Source: Cichorium intybus (taxonomy: Eukaryota > Streptophyta > Magnoliopsida > Asterales > Asteraceae). Taken from it: a stretch of 64,000 nt of DNA. The stretch lies in assembly GCA_023525715.1 (NCBI GenBank), contig CM042011.1:64712354-64776353 (forward strand), in the 5' to 3' direction. Shown piece by piece: positions 22,640-34,764 of this stretch. The translations under genes and the position numbers were made by a program. The notes beneath the pieces are model-generated. The model had not been told where the DNA came from and ran no database searches. It saw nothing but the letters and a program-made list of their open reading frames with translations. Every line of letters begins with the position of its first letter. The stretch's first letter is position 1.

Positions 22640-24855
22640 ATCTCCCATTTGAGACTTATTTGAACTGATATTTCCGTCAACCAAGTTCTCTTGTTCTCTC
22701 TGGTTTTCCGCCTTCTTCAAGGAACGGCCGTTAAGGACACTCCTGCCTCAACATTTGCTTTGAAAGTGAATAATCTTTAAAGGGGGAAAGTAGTTGGTTT
22801 TCAGCAACTGTCTGATGAACTTCTCTAAGGACATTTCAAGATTTGCTTCGACTGAAACTCCTTCGGACGTCTGAAGCTCATGTTGTGACTGCTTTCTTCC
22901 AATATCAACTAAGATTTGTCGAGTTCTCTACTGAACGTCCTGGACCACAACGTCTAAGCTCGTTGATAATCTGTATAATGGATCCCTCCCCCAAAATAAC
23001 ATTAACTGTACAAGTTGAGGATGATGAATGAGGTGTTCTGGACTTCCTGGAGCAGCAATGAGAAAACTCATTTCTGGGATCTTGTTCTTCCTCATTATCC
23101 ATACAGGCTTCCTTCCGTGCACACCTGGTTTTCCATCAGCAACTGGAAACTGCGACTGGTGTAGCAGTACGAAAAAAGGGGAAGTCACTTGTCTTTTCGA
23201 TTGACGTCGTTTTTAACCGAGACTCAGGTTAAGCTCCGTCTCGGAACCTTGTGGGGTTAGGAGTAAAGCATCCCGAGGTTGGCGCATCTCGTTGAGCGTG
23301 GAGAGCCCGCACAAGGGTGGAGCATATGGTTTAATTCTGGGAAGATGTTCGGTCTGATTGTATACAAGGATGCGAGTCTTCGCATCTGACCTTATAGGAT
23401 AAACTCCACCACGGCTAAGGTACCAAGAACCTTGGATGCTCATCTTTTTCACAGTGAGAAGAAAGGATCTTATTCAACTCTACTCCCATTGTTTAGGACT
23501 TTCCGCACCCGCTCTTGTACTTCTTGTTTTTCGGTAATCTCTGACGCCTGAACGATCTTCGACTCTGAAGTGCCACCTTCTGCTTATTTTACTTGACAGA
23601 GAACCAAGTCTCGTTTCTGTCAAGCTGAGCATCTCTCGTCTTTCTAGCCATATTCCACTATATGGAATCTTCATCCTAATGGGTCTGGACGAGGTGTCTG
23701 ATACTCCCCTTCGGTTAGCAATTTTTGCCAATACCGCATCAAGGGTATTAAACAGACAATTCACCTTCCATGGCAGTGAATGTCGACACCCTGATGTAAC
23801 CAAAACTTCTGACGCTCCTACTACCTTTGACTCTCCTGCTACATGGGCTAGTGAACTGCAGTGGGTTCATTTAAGGTATATTGGTCTTTCTTCTGGATGG
23901 ACTTTGCCTTAGTCGTTGTCGCTTGTCTAGTTCTGACAACTGCGACTCATCCAAATACTGAGGTGCCTGAGTTTAGATCTGCACATTGTTGTGAACGTAC
24001 ATCCCCTTTGGTTGGTTCTTCGGTCAAGACTAACTTCGGACTTGAAGTCTTTGGCCTTGGAACTTCTCGGATCTGGGGATCCGTGCTTTCACTATGTCTC
24101 TCTTCTGACTTTTGGCATTGACTTCGGTCAGAGACTGTCACCTCGGTTCAGACCGACGTTGTAACTTCTGACAGGAGTGCTGACTTTCGGCACTTCAGTG
24201 GAGCTTCTCCCACTTTTTCTTCCAGAAGAATGATGGGAGTACCCGGACTTCGCCTATTGATGTGTCAGAAGAGCATTTGTCCAACCTGAGACGTCGGATG
24301 CCCTTTATCCGTGTTACATTTTTCAAACAGCCAGTGGAACCTGGCTTCGGAAAAATGAGGCTCCACAATGGATCCGATTTAACTGTCTCGTGGAAGCAGG
24401 CATCTTCTTCTCGTTGGCTTCAGAGTGACTATGGTTCAAGCCTTAGTCGACACTATGAGGATGCAACCATCATCTTTGGACTCTCTGTCCGACTCCGTCA
24501 TCGCTTCTCCGGATGTAGTCAAACTCTCTTTCTTGTCGTTGACGCCTGTGACTCCTGCTCCCATCTCTCTCCGTCCATTCCCGATTGGAAACTGGAGCAC
24601 GGATCACTATAACGAAAGTTCTCCCTCTATATTATATATTATAGGTGATGTCAGGCCTGCCTCTGGATCTATTTTCTCTTCAACTTGGTTCTTCCTCCGC
24701 CATTGCCACATCTCCAGGTTGTTCAAACCATCGACAGGTGCAGCAGATCTGGCGGGATCAACCTTACATCTGCATACCCCAAGAGTCAAAGTCATGAACT
24801 CTTGTTTGCCGATCTTGGACCTCCTGACTTCAACCATGAAGGTCTGATACCAGTT
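22640..24855 (-). other. Interior of the minus-strand LTR element, no recognised protein
   Basis: On the minus strand an open frame begins near the primer site (ATG about 24832) and runs to 24607 with no recognisable domain. Others lie at 23480-23803 and 23213-23452. Plus-strand frames at 24262-24612 and 24425-24847 overlap these. The GC content is somewhat higher than the surroundings. I cannot assign a function. Confidence 0.6.
24841..24852 (-). other. Primer binding site (minus strand)
   Basis: Read on the minus strand it is TGGTATCAGACC, three bases after the LTR end. It matches the initiator Met tRNA 3' end at ten of the first ten bases (TGGTATCAGA). Confidence 0.85.
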
Positions 24856-26072
24856 TGTTGGGCACAGCGGAAGGGCATCAACGAACACGACCAAGTACTT
24901 CGACAAACGTTCCTCAATTATCAAGGCTAGTGGGTAATGAAAAGATTGAGAATAACAACACAAGGATATAAAGTTACAATGATTTATAAGAGAGAATCTA
25001 TGACTACACTCATATCTTTGATATGTTTAACATGTTACAATGAGTTGTCAATGAGATGTATTAATAGCGGGATATGGAACGTTGTACACGCAAGTCTTTG
25101 GGCGGGAAAGAGCAAAATGGCAAACTAGCCCTGCACCTTGTCACTTTATTAGCTGTTAAAGCTGACAACACCATGCTCCACATGCTGCCCCTGCCACAAG
25201 GTACTGTTCTTCGCGTGTTTCCAGATTCTTCTAACATTAGATATGACAATACCAATACCAAATGCAACCAAGGCCTCGACTTTAGTTGAAGAACTCCTCA
25301 TTGGTCTTCGGTTGAGATCTTCCCTTCGAACGAGACTGTAACTGTCCGACTTGTGCTTTTGCAACTTTTGTCGAACTTACACTTCGTACAAGGGTCAACT
25401 CTTCCTTCAAGAACTCTTCCGTCTGAACTTTGCTTTGGCCGAATGATACTGCTATCTCATCTTCTTCTGCTGATGACATGTTCACCACTGTGACTATAGA
25501 CAAACTACTTATGTCACTGTGAACATTTGTCCGCATATGATACTGAGGAAGCTTTCCTCGGACAAAACTCCTTGGTTCGAACTTAGTTCTTACTTTATCG
25601 CATGCCTTCGGCTTGGTAACCTCCTCGGTCTGAACGGACCTCCTCGGTTATGACTGACCCTGATTTCATTATTGGATGTCTTCCTGCATGTCTATGCTAA
25701 TGACGTATCTTCTAATCCGGGTGAGATTTGACATTCCTCGATCCGAATGATTAGATACTTTCGGTTTAGGCGCTGCATCTGGCTTCAGATCCGGACAAGG
25801 AAAGGATGCCTTAGTCCTGCTGATCTTCAAGCCTTCGGTTCAACTTTCTACTTTTGAAGGATCGCCTCATTCTTATTCTGATTGGCCATGGTTGATCTGA
25901 CCGGAGCGAAGGACTCCCACTAGACTGAAGGTCCGGAGACTTGTCTGAGATGCACACCTTAACAGCATTGGCTTCGTCTCGCCTTTGTTTTTAGGTTGCT
26001 TCAGATAACTGTTCCACTTCGATTGTCTTGGATCTTCCTCCGGTTCGGATTAGGCTCCACACTTTCTCAACA
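24856..26072 (-). repeat. 5' LTR of the minus-strand element
   Basis: Plus-strand ends are TGTTGGGCACAG and TTTCTCAACA. The primer site lies just outside its left end at 24841-24852. Confidence 0.85.
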
Positions 26073-26077
26073 TGATA

Positions 26078-26632
26078 ACCCTAAAATTACCTCTGACTCG
26101 GTTTTAAACCCTAAAATTTACATCTTACTCGGTCAGTTTCAGGATAAGTTTAACCGGGTAAGACGTTGACTCAGTCAGTTCTTACTCAATCAACAAATAT
26201 TACTCAATCAACAAATATCAAACACCCTAAGTTGAGACATAGCAACAAAATCTCGAGAGAAAACCAACAAAAATGAAAACAAGAGCACCATTGATCAACG
26301 ACCAAGAAAAGAAGAGACTCTAAATCACCATAGAGTGGTTGCTTGATTAAAACCAAAACCCTTGTGCATTTCTTGATCACCAATAATAACCAACGTGACT
26401 AGATCATACGTACCGAAGTCAAAAATGTTTATCACATGATACATAAAGCTACAAGCAATTGCATAAAGATCGAGTAATCAAAACAAGCATTTGATTTTTC
26501 TAATAATTTTCTCAGACATATTATAAAAGTTATAATGTGTAAATACATTCCTTGGTAACAAATTTGAATTATAATAAACATAGATTATTCACAATCCAAA
26601 ACTTCCATGAATGACACATAGGAACGAACACC
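26078..26632. other. Downstream flank of the RIQ-like gene
   Basis: No coding sequence. Short repeats of the kind ACCCTAAAATTTAC and GACTCGGT occur next to the insertion site, and similar ones lie left of the element at 21300-21340. The site was therefore in a region with local repeats before insertion. Confidence 0.6.
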
Positions 26633-27447
26633 CTAATCAGCTTCCTGTAATCCCTCTAATACAATCGAACCAACAAACAATCCGGTAGCGGTGGCAGCAA
26701 GCGTACCTGATATGACAGTCTGCACCACCACGAGAGCACTGGAATCATCTGGAATGTATACAATTGCTAGTATCGCCGCCACTAGAACTGGCAGCGCCGC
26801 CGAAGCTAAAGCTGCAGGAGAGAATCCGGCTGCCGTTTCAAGCAAGCTGAGAAGCCCTAGCTCCTCCGCTTTCGACAGAATCCCCAATTTCTCGATGGAA
26901 GAAAGAGTAAACCCTAGGTTCTCCGCTTTCGACAACAGCCCTGCTTTCTCGACGTTGCTCAATACTTTACGTTTTTCAAGCTTTTTGAATACGTCGACAT
27001 CTACTTCTTCGCTTCCTTCGAAGAAAAGTCCAGCCCCAAACCACTCTTTTTTCCAAGCTTTGTCATACTTGTTCACCTGTATTCGTAAAATTGTACTTAA
27101 CTTCTAAATCAAAAGACTAAAACAACTTGAATTTAGTAGAAGTATATGATTGGATCTTATTACACAAATGTGAAGATCCATAGTTATTCATGATAATCGA
27201 GATGATTTCATTTTTATTTTGAATGATGAACACTAAATTGAAATTGAAATTGAAATTGAGATGATCAACTAATAGTGTTGTGTTTATTGTGTACCTTCTT
27301 TTTCGGTGCCATGGCTAAAATCTTGGAGGATTTTTTGGCGGGAAAGATACGACGGAGCGGCGAAGTGTTGACAGCAGTGAGACGACGGTCGACTGTCTTG
27401 AGAAAAGCAGTAGTATGAGTAGTCGGAGGTGCTGTTGTCACCGCCAT
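26633..27447 (-). CDS. RIQ1/RIQ2-like DUF1118 chloroplast thylakoid protein (two exons)
   Basis: Exon 1 is 27447-27295 (51 codons) and exon 2 is 27076-26633 (147 codons plus stop), with one 218-base GT-AG intron in phase 0. The predicted protein has 198 residues. Residues 1-50 are rich in Thr, Ser, Arg and Lys with no acidic stretch, as in a chloroplast transit peptide. Then comes NKYDKAWKKEWFGAGLFFEG and two related helical units (VEKAGLLSKAENLG, IEKLGILSKAEELG). Two hydrophobic segments follow (about 139-159 and 165-191), then the C-terminus EGLQEAD. This layout matches the DUF1118 family, which includes Arabidopsis RIQ1 and RIQ2, thylakoid proteins affecting grana stacking and light-harvesting complex organisation. 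The ATG context (AAAATGGCG) is good and no break is seen. Which of the two RIQ types it is cannot be told by eye. Confidence 0.85.
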
Positions 27448-28603
27448 TTTTCAGCTTTTCCGGAGCTTTTCTCGAAGGGCGGCCTCCGCTCAGCTCTTCC
27501 TCAGTCTCTGTATCTGTGTTTGGGGCCAAATTGTTCGCACTTTGGTAAGCCAATCAAATGCCGATAGCCCTATCTATCTCCAACAAAGAAAAGAGGTTCA
27601 ATTACCGGTTTACCCCTCTTTTGTAAATTTGGTGATAGATGGCAAGATTAAAATAAATTACAGGAAAGTAAATGATTTTTTATCTTTAACAATATATTTT
27701 TATTATGTTAATTTTTCTTATTATTTTGGTTATTGTCAAATAGAGTAACTTGTTACTTTATATTGTTTGAAATGAGACCCACCCCACCTTAATTCTTTTT
27801 CCTTTCCCAAATAAACGTAGACTACCTAGTTTTCGGCACCAGGTCTCGTTACCATCTCCAACCGTAGAGCCAAAGATACAGTATCATAGCAATCACCTCA
27901 AATTCAAGACATAGCTCCTTAATGGTCAACTATAAATCTATAATACATCTAAAATCGAACTTACAACTCAAATCCAAAACCATAATTGAATCCACAATTC
28001 AAATCCAAAACCAAAATCGAACCTACAATTCAAATCTAAATCCAAACCTAAATCGAACCTGTGACTCAAATCCAAATCCAAAATCGAACCTGAAACTCAA
28101 ACTATAATTCAGAACTAATATCCAAGATGCAATAATCTCATATACAATCCCATATGCAAAATTCCCAAATACGATCCCAGCTAGAAATCAATTAGCAAAA
28201 AAAAAAAAAAAAGTGAATCAATATATAAAATAACAAACCATCATCGCCTATAAATCGACTTTAGAACCTATGAATCAATTGTAGAACCCATTAATAGCAC
28301 CTTTGATCGTGCGTGCTTTCATGTGTGGTGCTTTTGCGTTTGTTTTAATGCGTGTAAGTTGTTTGTCATTTGGAAACTGTGGGTAAGACCAATAGGTGCC
28401 ATTACCACTCACCCCAATGGGTTGTCGTGCCACGTATGCACCACCTCAATTTACCATCACTAACGAGTCACCCCTTAAATTCTTGGAAATGGTATACCGT
28501 TAGTACCACTCATTTCTTTTAATTAAATAAATAAAGAATTAAACCAAACTAAGAATTATATATTTTTTAAAATTAAAGCATTTCATTAATTAAGAAATAA
28601 AAA
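27448..28603. other. Upstream flank of the RIQ-like gene, with imperfect repeats
   Basis: The first few hundred bases should hold the promoter of the minus-strand gene; I see no clear TATA box. About 27930-28110 is an imperfect short tandem repeat built on CAAATCCAAAACC and AAATCGAACCT, probably noncoding. An A-run lies near 28197-28211. Confidence 0.5.
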
Positions 28604-28960
28604 TTACAACCGTAAAATAAAACGACAAACGTCAATCCATGAATGGGTTAACGCGATTTCTTCGACGGTTGGCCACTTTTGTCTATCAGCTCTACCTCGC
28701 CTATGCACCGCGGGTTGGGCTTCCGGTTGGGTTTCCAGCACTTGTTCCGGTGAAGCTTGTGTGTTTGGAACAGAATCGGGTATTGAGGTTTGGAATTGTT
28801 TGGTTGGTGTGTCAGGAAATGAATTAAAATTTTGGTATAGATTTTGCAGTTGTATTGGCAGGTAACCCGACATTTGATATGGGAAAACGTTGAGTGAGAA
28901 AATCGGATGGTCCATTTGTGGACGGTAAACGTTAGGTGTGTAGTATTGCTCGAAACTGAA
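28604..28960 (-). pseudogene. Fragment like ORF1 (Myb/SANT-like) of PIF/Harbinger transposons
   Basis: The minus-strand frame has a Gln/Asn/Pro-rich N-terminus and then KWPTVEEIALTHSWIDV. The W...EE.AL..W pattern is typical of the Myb/SANT-like domain in the accessory ORF1 of plant PIF/Harbinger elements and of host proteins derived from it. It stops soon after (CRFILRL), so most of the domain is missing. No transposase and no convincing terminal repeats were found nearby. It could also be a scrap of a related host gene. Confidence 0.55.
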
Positions 28961-28965
28961 AACAT

Positions 28966-30834
28966 TTTGTTGATTTCAATTCGATGGCGAGATTTGATTG
29001 TTTAGGGAATCTTGAGAAGAATTTTTTTTTTGAAGTTGTTTTTAAGAGAATTGGATGTAAAAGAGTATATAGAAGTGTGGTTTTATTTGTGTAATGTAGA
29101 GTATATATAGATGAGTAAATTTAAAAAAAAAAGTGATTTTTTAATCTAGCCGTTAATAACCGTTTGGGGGGGGGGGGGGAGGGTTTGCAAAAGTGTTCAA
29201 ACTTTAGGGGCCAAACTGTAACTCAAGAGGCTGAACATCGCATGGTGTGGGGAAACTTCACTTGAGCCTTCACCATGGGCACCTACCCAACAAGGGCAAT
29301 GTACCTGCGCGGTGTTGGCCTTCCACCATGGACATCGCACACCGGGTCGTCATGGTACCATTTAGTCTAACAGTAATTAGGGATGAAGACTCGAGGTCAG
29401 AGATTGATGTATCAAACATAGATTGATCTTGCTGATTCACAGAATACCATGACAACCTCTTTTAAACCATGTTGATTCAACGAATAACATAGCTAGGCTC
29501 AAATTCTGTTCAAATCAAAAACAAGAAGTTTGGAGTAAAAATTGAAGTTTCATAAAAATCAAGTCTGAACGGCTAGGGCACACAAACAAAACCCTAAATA
29601 AGAAGCAAAAAATTGAATGTGCCTAAAAAGAGTCATGAATCAAACACAAACCCAAAAAAAAAACCTAAAAATTACGAAAAAAACCTAAAATAGTCTAGAA
29701 ATCCATCTAGAAAGCATTTTTTGGGCTCAAAAATAGGTAAGGCCTCTTTGTGTCCTGAGGACGCTATGCTCCTGGCTCCAAGCTTTGATTCGGTTGGTCG
29801 CAGGCGGAAAACGGAGCCCCGTAGAAAAAGTTATGGCCATTCCGTGATACCCTTTTGTCACACGAACTTGGGCCTCCAGAAACATAAGGGCCCGATCCTC
29901 TATGCTAGGGCTCACATCAGAAATGAAGACTCAATGCCGAGTCTTTTTGAAGAAGGGAGGATGATGCAGCGATCACAATTTAAGATTTTTAATTTCAAAT
30001 ATATATTATTAAAGTTTGTTAGGATTTAAATTAATTAGAGATGATATCTTGTTTAGGGTAATTTTAATTATTTTGATATCTGTAATAGTTTTGAATTATC
30101 TCGTAAATCAGAGATAATTCTTTTTTTTAGAATTAGCATCGTATATTATAACTAGTATTTATCATTGTAGTTATTCAGTTTTTGAATTTTAATAAAGTTT
30201 TATGAAAGAATTTTGGGAAATACATCCAAAATTGGACGAGTTAAAAACATTAAAACATGTTGGGAATTAATGCCGGATTAGAGATATAGAAGATCCAGAA
30301 GTGTACCAAGAAACGGTGATTGAATGAAAATAACATTTGATAGTTTTATTAAGGGTGATCTTAAATGAACACCTTCTATGTGTGTGAGTGTATGTGTTGT
30401 ATGGGTTAACTTTCACATACACATGTCACATTATGAGGTTTTTTTTTACCAATACATTTTATTAAGTTGATCGATGACTCAAGTTATGATTTGAGGGTTG
30501 TAATTACTTAAATGATTGTCACTAAGAATTCATGAGACTATAGACATATCGTTTAGACAATTTGACATAAATTAGTCTGACAAATTTAATGATGTTTGTG
30601 AATATTCTACAAAATTACTTCTTTCATATATTGGTAACGCGCAAGCTGTTTTCACAAATTAAATGAACATTTTATTATATAAGCTGAAAACATGATTATT
30701 TTATAATACATGACTTCTATTTTTAGTATTTAGTGAATAGCTCTTTCGTTCTCATACTTTCCAAGTAATAATAAAGACCCAAAAATTAATACGAAGAACC
30801 TGCATGCGGGTCGGTTTAACCTCTCTAATAAAGA
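28966..30834. other. Intergenic stretch, no gene seen
   Basis: Contains a run of 14 G interrupted by one A (29164-29181) and AT-rich DNA. Open frames at 29270-29455 (-) and 29721-30029 (+) show no domain. No transposon ends recognised. Confidence 0.5.
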
Positions 30835-32075
30835 TTTTTTTTTTTTTTTTGGAAACGGCGAATATATATAAATAAAAGAGCCACGCCTAGTAAGACACTA
30901 AGCAATGACAGAAAAAAGAAACAAGTACAGCAGACACAATTACATCAAATGAAATGAGAAACGGACCAATCCTCCCGACTACATAACTCGCCTTTTCCTC
31001 TGCATTTAGACCATAAATATACTAGAGATTTAACATTTTCAACTATTCTAGAGGGAGGGGTAAAAGCCGCCTGAAAGAGCCTTTCGTTCCTCGCCTTCCA
31101 CAGTGCCCATAGTAACCCGTAACAAATCGCAGTGAGTCTTTTTCGTTTCTTAGGGCATCTCCCCCAATTTGCTACAAACCTAGTGAGGTCCATCGTAGTG
31201 TTAAAGGTAGCACCATTTATACCACACCAGTCTAAAATTCTTTCTCGCACCTGGGTGGCAAACGGGCATTGAATTAGAATGTGATCGATGCATTCCACTT
31301 TGTTGAGACAAGCACCACAGAGATTAGAATCAATCTGCACGCCTCTGTACCTGAGAGCTTCCGCCGATGGAATCCTTCCTTGTGTAGCCCTCCACACAAA
31401 GCTAGTTACTTTTACAGGAATTAATTTACTCCAGGATATTTGCATGTTGTTAAAATTATGAAGTAAATTGCTCTCTAGATGCTTACGAAGAAGATCAACC
31501 GAATATCTACCATCTACCGCTAATTTGCAAATCACTCTAGTCGAACCAGGTCCGTTACTGAAAATGCTGTTGAAACACCAACCCATAGACGCAGAGTCTT
31601 TTCTCGCGCTCACAATGTTTTTCCAGACCCCCGATATTCTTTTGTTGGTGAGGTATTCAAAAGGCTTATTATGAGTGTCATGAATTCCAGCAACCACTTT
31701 ACCCCATAGTGACTCGGGTTGTGATTTCAATCTCCACCACCACTTTGCCATCAATGCAATATTTAGAGCCCGGATGGACCCTACTCCGAGACCCCCGTCT
31801 TCTTTGGAAGTTATCACTTTCTCCCATGATACCCAATGTATTTTATTTTTCTCTTCGTTTCCGCCCCAAAGAAATTTCCTGCGGATCTTCTCTAAAGACT
31901 CAACTACCCCAATCGGAGCTTTGAATAACGATAGGAAGTAAATGGGCAAGCTACCTAGTACTGACTTTATTAGTGTTAAACGGCCACCTAAAGATAAAGA
32001 ATTTGCTTTCCACTGTGATAATCTAGCTGTGGGGATATTTATGGCATTGATATAGGATAAACCTATATGAATTAA
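30835..32075 (-). mobile_element. 5'-truncated L1-type LINE
   Basis: A minus-strand frame runs from about 32075 to 30945. It begins inside the region after the RT core (WKANSLSLGGRLTLIKSVLG), continues with SLFKAPIGV, RRKFLWGG, HWVSWEKV and GGLGVGSI, and ends with the zinc-binding zf-RVT domain (SFVWRATQGRIPSAEALRYR, then C..C and H...C in CGACLNKVECIDHILIQC). This is the C-terminal part of the second protein of plant L1 elements. A 3' untranslated part follows, and a 16-base T-run on the plus strand (30835-30850) is the poly(A) tail. The endonuclease and RT core are absent, as expected for incomplete reverse transcription. No target duplication was found by eye. Confidence 0.9.
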
Positions 32076-34195
32076 AATACTTCAGGATCTCGGTTATACC
32101 ATTTAACCAATCATATCTGCTTTCTCTAAATCTTCCCATTAATATAATTTACAAATTTGTCGACTAGTATCGTTCGAATATGTTACGCCACTACTGGTAT
32201 CTTGCCGACATGCCAATAAATACGTGCAGTTGCATGTGACAGTTCATAAACCACAAGAAGAAAACAAAATCTCGAGACACAGGATGGCGGTAGCCCCATT
32301 GTTGACGATTTTGATAGGAATGATGCCACTAGTGGGGTGGTTGTTGTGGTGGTGGAACGATATATGGTACGGATTAGTCATGACAACTCTTCGATCATCT
32401 AAAGGCGGAACCAAGCTGCCTCCGGGTCATATGGGCCTTCCGTTTCTCGGTGAAATGATCACATTCCTATGGTACTTCAAATTCCTTGGTCGCCCTGACG
32501 ACTACATCAATTCAAAGCGTGACAAGTAATTATGTTTTACGTACTCTTTTTCTTTTTGTTTTATAAACTCCGCCATGTATTTAAGATTTTAACCACTTTT
32601 AATCATCGATTATGAAATTAAATAGGTATGGGGATGGGATAGGGATGTATAGGACACACCTATTTGGTAGACCATCAGTCATTGCCTTTTTAACCACCAC
32701 AAATAAAGTAGTACTTCGAGATACCGAAAGCTTCAAGTTGAAATGGGCAAATGTCGAGCTTGTAGGCAAGACCTCACTGGTTGCGGTTGACGGAAAAAGA
32801 CATCTTTGGCTTCGAAGTTTTGTTTCTAGAAGCATAAACCAGCCTGATGCTCTTCGTCGAATTGCTCTTGTAGTGCAACCACGCATGATTTCTGCCCTCC
32901 AATCATGGGCGGAATGTCCTAAAATTACGTTCTATAATGAAATAAAGAAGGTTACATTTGAGAACATTGGCAAGTATTTTGCTAACTTCGAGCCAGGCCC
33001 TACACTTGACAGGCTTAACGAATACTTTGCCAGAGTGCTTAATGGTGTGAGAGCCTACCCGATGAATATACCTGGATTTACATTTTATCGTGCGCTTCAG
33101 GTATAATTCATGTTTAACTTCAATTTTATTTTCCAAGTTAATGGGTATGGTGTATATAATATCTGCTCCGTTATATTCATAAGTCTAAAAATGTATGTTG
33201 TAAATTTTTGCATCAGTGTCGTAGAAAAGCCCAAGAGATTTTCCAGAAAGAATTGGATAAAAGGAGAAAATACTTCGACGGAAGCAATTCAAATACAAAT
33301 GATCTAATGGACGGTTTGATGAATTTGAAGGACGAGGAAGGGAACCATTTAAGTGATATCGAGGTTCTTGATAACATTATTAGTATTCTTATTGGTGGCT
33401 TTCAGTCAACTGTGGTCGTCACAATGTGGGCTGTTTATTATCTTGCGAAATACCCAAAGGTTTTACAAAAGCTCCGGGTACGCCTTGCACCTAACCATGA
33501 TTTACTTCTTTCTCAAACTTCTTTTAATTGTTCTCATGTTAAGCCATATCAATGTACCATTGTAGGACGAGAACATGACTCTGAAAAAGAGTAAGAATGA
33601 ACAACTTATAACCAGCGATGAAATTTTAAAGTTGGAATACACCATCAAGGTATGATTACCTTCGTTTCCTAAAAATAATCCCTTGGAGTTAATGTTGATG
33701 GATCTATCTTCCTTTTTGAAATTCATGCGTTCAGGTTGTTGATGAAACGATCTGATTGGCGAATGTCTCTGCGTTTGTATTACGTACGACAACAAGAGAT
33801 TTTCAGTATAAAGGTTATTAATGTTTTATATATTTACTTGTTTTATGTTATTATTGCTAAACTTTATTTATTTATTGTGTAGGATACACTATACCAAAAG
33901 GATGGAATATGATTCTATGGCTTAGGTATGTGCACACAGATGCAAAAAACTTTGACGATCCATTGTGTTTCAACCCTGATAGATGGAATGTAAGTCCGAT
34001 GTCAAGCTTGTTGTCATTGCTCTATGATTTTCCTTTCTTTCTTTTTGTAAAACTTAAACTGGTTTATATTTTAAGGGATTAACGCCACCAGAAAACTTCC
34101 AAGCATTTGGTGCCGGTCCAAGAATCTGTGCAGGAAATATGCTCGCTCGTTTACAACTCGCCTTGTTTCTCCATCATTTCTCCACGAGATACAGG

Positions 34196-34389
34196 TGTTA
34201 GCCTAATAAATAATGTGTGTGTTTGGGCCTTATTTAGCCCACTAGTTTCGTCTTAGCCCTTAGTCTCTTAGGTCTTAGCCCTAAGTATATATTTGCTCTT
34301 CTCTTTGTATGTTGTAAGAACACAATATGCAGTTCATGATTTTCCTCTCAAACCCTAGCCTCTATATTTCTTGATATTGATAATTAATA
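34196..34389 (+). repeat. 5' LTR of the P450-resident Copia
   Basis: 194 bases, TGTTAGCCTAAT to GATAATTAATA; the 3' copy ends ATTAACA, so the last bases have changed here. The remaining shared part is nearly identical to the 3' LTR. Confidence 0.9.
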
Positions 34390-34401
34390 TGGTATCAGAG
34401 C
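34390..34401 (+). other. Primer binding site (initiator Met tRNA)
   Basis: TGGTATCAGAGC directly abutting the 5' LTR. Confidence 0.92.
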
Positions 34402-34764
34402 TAGGCTGTTAAGGGGATTTGTAGCAGGCACCCCGATAATGCGCAGATCGAACTCCGCGATGAGTTCGCTGGGGGTACGAGGGCAGCGCGCCCCGTTTTC
34501 GGAATTTTCGGCACTCTTGGTATGATTTCCTGCTTCGTTTATGTGTTCCGATTGGTATTTTCGGCTCGATTTGGTTGATTTCAAGAGGCTTATTTTTACT
34601 GTTAGTCTGTTTGTTCGAACGAGTAAGGTTTTCTGAGAAGCTGTTCTGATTTTTGGGTTGGTTCTTTGATTTTGAGGGTTTTAATTGTTGCTGCTATTAT
34701 TAGCTTGTTTGTTCATCTGCATAAGGAAAATTTTGGTATAATTGCTTGACTGTTTATTGATATT

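Larger units (their letters stand above)
21351..26072 (-). mobile_element. Non-autonomous LTR retrotransposon, minus strand
   Basis: Two related LTRs (21351-22639 and 24856-26072) are flanked by the duplication TGATA (21346-21350 and 26073-26077). Read on the minus strand, the 5' LTR (26072 to 24856) is followed after AAC by the primer site TGGTATCAGACC (24852-24841). The 3' LTR is preceded by a purine-rich AAATGGGAGAT. The interior is about 2.2 kb and contains several open frames on both strands, none with a gag, protease, integrase or RT motif that I can recognise. It would need enzymes from another element. Orientation rests on primer site and purine tract. Confidence 0.85.

Noticed and set aside
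24262..24963. Overlapping frames of 80-140 codons on both strands
   Set aside because: They lie in the interior of a minus-strand LTR element and overlap each other; none shows a known motif, so none is called a gene.
30835..32075. LINE endonuclease or RT core upstream of the zf-RVT part
   Set aside because: Nothing matching was found right of about 32075; the P450 starts at 32284, so the LINE is 5'-truncated.
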